Of a DNA stretch of 64,000 nucleotides, positions 61,600-64,000 are shown in pieces. Each line of letters begins with the position of its first letter. Positions within the stretch are counted from its first letter, which is position 1. The notes under the pieces were generated by a model. That model made no database searches and was not told the origin of the DNA. It saw nothing but the letters and a program-made list of their open reading frames with translations. Made by a program: the position numbers and the translations under genes. This DNA is from Cymbidium sinense. Its lineage: Eukaryota; Streptophyta; Magnoliopsida; Asparagales; Orchidaceae. The DNA lies in contig CM038222.1 of assembly GCA_021442155.1 (NCBI GenBank), forward strand, positions 109,309,121 through 109,373,120, read 5' to 3'.

Positions 61600-62140
61600 A
61601 TAACAACATAACACCGAACATGTAGCATTTAGGCACTATCATGGGTAACATTGTAGCTGTTATTAAGTATGTATTTGTGTCTTAAGAGCACAAGATTAGT
61701 GCCTTGACACTATACATACATCATTGCAACATTTAAGATTGGTTTTTATTTTTATTTTTTATTTATTCAAATGACTTGCTCATTAGTGCCTCGGTGCTAA
61801 TCATTTAGCATTGCAGTGCCAGCTAAAAGTTTGTTTAGAAAAGCTGGTAGATGGATAGATGCTTTAAATAGACAGGATAAGCTTTTTTACTTGTACACAG
61901 TGCTGCTTCAGAGGACCTGCACATCGAATCTCTACTTGATACGCTTTTCAATTTCAAAATCAATGGTAATAAATCACTCTTTTTGATGGCAATAACCGAT
62001 ATGAACAACACCACAGTGCTGCATGTGAATGTCTTAGCACTTGGCTAGTGTTCTAGAATCCTAGAGAGTAGCACTTAGTTAGTATTCTACAATCTGAGAG
62101 GTTAACACCTCAGCACTGATATTAATGTGTCACGGTACTA
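61600..62140 (+). repeat. GCACTG-rich block upstream of a TATA box
   Basis: GCACTATCATG, GTGCCTTGACACT, GTGCCTCGGTGCT, GCATTGCAGTGCC, ACCACAGTGCTGC and CACCTCAGCACTG occur here. The block ends just before the TATA site at 62148, as the similar block at 21020-21310 does before 21418. Confidence 0.5.
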
Positions 62141-62147
62141 GGATGAA

Positions 62148-62158
62148 TTTATAAGTAG
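62148..62158 (+). promoter_or_regulatory. TATA box, probable LTR promoter
   Basis: TTTATAAGTAG followed by GGCCCCTTGGGC and a CT-rich stretch (CTCTCTCCCTCTCTCAC) 50 bases on. The plant transposon protein remnant starts 140 bases downstream. Confidence 0.5.
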
Positions 62159-62298
62159 GCCCCTTGGGCTGCTCCTTTTTATTCTGCATTCTCAAAGCTC
62201 TCTCCCTCTCTCACTTTATTTCTCTCTCTCTTAGCTTGAATTTTCCTCTTTAGAAAAGCCATTATGCTGGTAAAATTCCTTAACAAGTCAGTGATACT

Positions 62299-63387
62299 AA
62301 TAGATTTGATAGTTTAGAAGCCGAGGAGAAGTACAATCATGCCCTCATACATAAGCATCTCATCCTGAAGATGAGTTTCTTCAATCTAGGTGAGCACAGG
62401 GAGAGTATCATTATCGAGCGAGGCTGAATGAAGCTAGCCTACGACAATAAATCTGGTGTCATCTCTATGGTGTGGGAGTTCTTTGCCAATGTGAAGGAGC
62501 ACTAAAATAATCAAGTTTTTTGTTTATGAAAAACTAATAAGTTTTGATAGTACTACTACTAATGCATATTATGGTTTACCGAATGTAGAATAAAAACATA
62601 ATTTTTTTATCATGATGATCATCTCAACTTTGATGAAATCTTTAATTTTCTCACTATCACAAATTCTATCATCTAGTGGAAATGAAAGGAGGAGAAAATT
62701 ATCTATTTTCTTGCTGTCAGCCTCACTATTGAGGCCAAATCTTTGTATTATTTTATTTCTGCTAAGTTGATGCCCACTCAAAATATTAGCGAGGTAACTA
62801 GAGATATAAATTTTTTTAATTCAAAAGGGCTTTACTATTGATGTAGGCAATATTATTTATAGTTATATCTATAATATGCTTAAGGGTAGTACTATAATAG
62901 TCTTGGGTCATCCTTCTTTTATTTATGCTTTATGTGTTACAGTGGGCGTCAGGGAAATTTGATGAAGAAGTATTTATACAAAAGGCTTCCTTGACTAAAA
63001 GAGTAATTAAAGGATTTGGCTTGAGGACTTAGGTGGGGGAAGCTCACACACTCCTTAGCTAGGCCCAAATCATCCAAGACCAAAAATGAGAAACTCAAAG
63101 AAATTGGAGGACAAGTATCAGATTTAAGAAAAAAGTTTGGTGAGACTTGTTGATGCCAATAGGAATTGGAGAGAAAATTTGACTATCATATGGGTCAGCA
63201 ACAACAATATTTTTCATATATGGCCAAGTTTATTGCCTCACTTCATATGTTTCAAAATTATGGCTTTTATGTGGGTCTGAGTGAAGTTTCTTTTCCTATA
63301 GCATCTCATTATCTGCCTTATGTGGGGACCCTGCTAGGGCTAAAAGAAGAGGAGGAGGAGGAGGATGATGATGACTACGATTATTAG
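62299..63387 (+). pseudogene. 'Putative plant transposon protein' reading frame, degenerate
   Basis: The plus strand reads RFDSLEAEEKYNHALIHKHL, then FFNLGEHRESIIIERG, MVWEFFANVKEH, then after a frame change LTIEAKSLYYFISAKLMPTQ and ISEVTRDI. This is the order of the plant-specific domain annotated as 'putative plant transposon protein', found in Athila-type and related retroelements; its biochemical role is unknown to me. After a gap the end is open (63166-63387): KLKEIGGQVSDLRKKFGE in a coiled-coil style, GQQQQYFSYMAKFIASL, and a terminal Glu/Asp run (EEEEEEDDDDYDY). Several stops and shifts break it. The TATA site at 62148 would drive it. Confidence 0.7.
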
Positions 63388-64000
63388 TTCCCCCTTCTTT
63401 TATTTTATTTTGTATTTTCTTTTTTTCCTTTTTTTATAAAGCTTATGTAATCATTTTTTATTTTAATAAATACTTTGATTTTTTGTACATATTCATGTAT
63501 TATTATGTATGTGCTCTTCTATTTATTATTTGAAAGCTCCATGATTAAAATACTAAAATTCCCTAACTAAAAATGACATCAAAGAGGCAACACTTTAGCA
63601 CTGCGAATGCAGCACTTAGGCATTCCTAGCCTACAAAACATAAGCTTAAAACCTGAGAGTACAGCGCATCAGCTCCTTATATGTGGCGGTGTTATAATAG
63701 TTATTTGATGCCTTTTATTGGAGAGGTTGATGCCTCCGTGCTTAATATGCACTGTTGTTGTGCTCTTAAGACTATTATATATGTCATTTACCCGATGGTC
63801 TAGTGCCTTGTCACTTAAAGTGCAGTACTACTACTCAACTATGGATAAAACTCAGACCTATGATTTTCAAGTTTAGTGTTCTAGGTTTGTAATAGCTTCA
63901 ACACTGCGACACTTGAGTTACAGTGCTAAAGTGATGTTAGATGGCTTTCTTCAATCAACCTGAGAGCTTGGCATTTAGGCATCGTTTCATTGGTGCCTAA
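63388..64000. other. Trailing sequence with further GCACTG words
   Basis: 63390-63590 is T-rich and without a gene. From 63590 to the end the words AGCACTGCGAATGCAGCACT, GTGCTTAATATGCACTG, GTGCCTTGTCACTTAAAGTG and ACACTGCGACACTTG recur, as in the array at 59300-60190. The feature continues off the right edge. Confidence 0.45.

Noticed and set aside
1..64000. tRNA, rRNA, CRISPR array or host gene
   Set aside because: I saw no cloverleaf with A and B boxes, no rRNA-like stretch, no regularly spaced repeats with unique spacers, and no open frame outside retroelement remnants with a recognisable family.

Overview
This window looks like intergenic DNA from a flowering plant with a large, repeat-rich genome. 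It is AT-rich, and almost every recognisable protein fragment belongs to an LTR retrotransposon (Ty3/gypsy Tat and Athila lineages, another gypsy lineage, and Ty1/copia). I see no intact host gene, rRNA or tRNA. All coding remnants carry stops and frameshifts. I cannot name the species.

The central object is one giant Ty3/gypsy element at 23118-56164 (about 33 kb, minus strand). It has two direct LTRs of about 6.7 kb: 5' LTR 49420-56164 and 3' LTR 23118-29800. Between them lie, in minus-strand order, a primer-binding-site-like block, a leader, an upstream reading frame, gag, protease, RT, RNase H, a second RNase H, integrase, and a 3' untranslated region made of degenerate tandem repeats. The domain order with two RNase H domains points to the Tat (Ogre/Retand) lineage. 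The element sits inside the gag gene of an older plus-strand Athila element (LTR 20972-22550, gag 22867-23117, resuming at 56165). The target duplication falls exactly in the gag codons, so the empty site can be read. A further LTR of the same family (about 38290-45407) is inserted between the giant element's gag and protease.

The left 15 kb holds two more LTRs of this family in opposite orientations. One (598-10364) inserted into the other (1-597 plus 10365-15052), leaving a 5-bp target duplication and a long inverted repeat. The inner LTR was later hit by a 3'-truncated gypsy element (1671-4556). From 15053 to 20880 there is a copia LTR with internal duplications and a decayed minus-strand copia element (integrase, RT with a mutated active site, RNase H, polypurine tract).

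The right end (56165-64000) holds the rest of the Athila gag, a minus-strand gag fragment of another Tat-like element, arrays rich in the palindromic core GCACTGCAGTGC, and a degenerate 'putative plant transposon protein' reading frame (62299-63387).

The giant LTRs share features that nothing else in the window explains. These are a dense array of TTGACC/GGTCAA (W-box-type) motifs in the putative U3, a CpG-rich island in an AT-rich background, and a hairpin next to the LTR terminus whose stem shows a compensatory base-pair change between copies.
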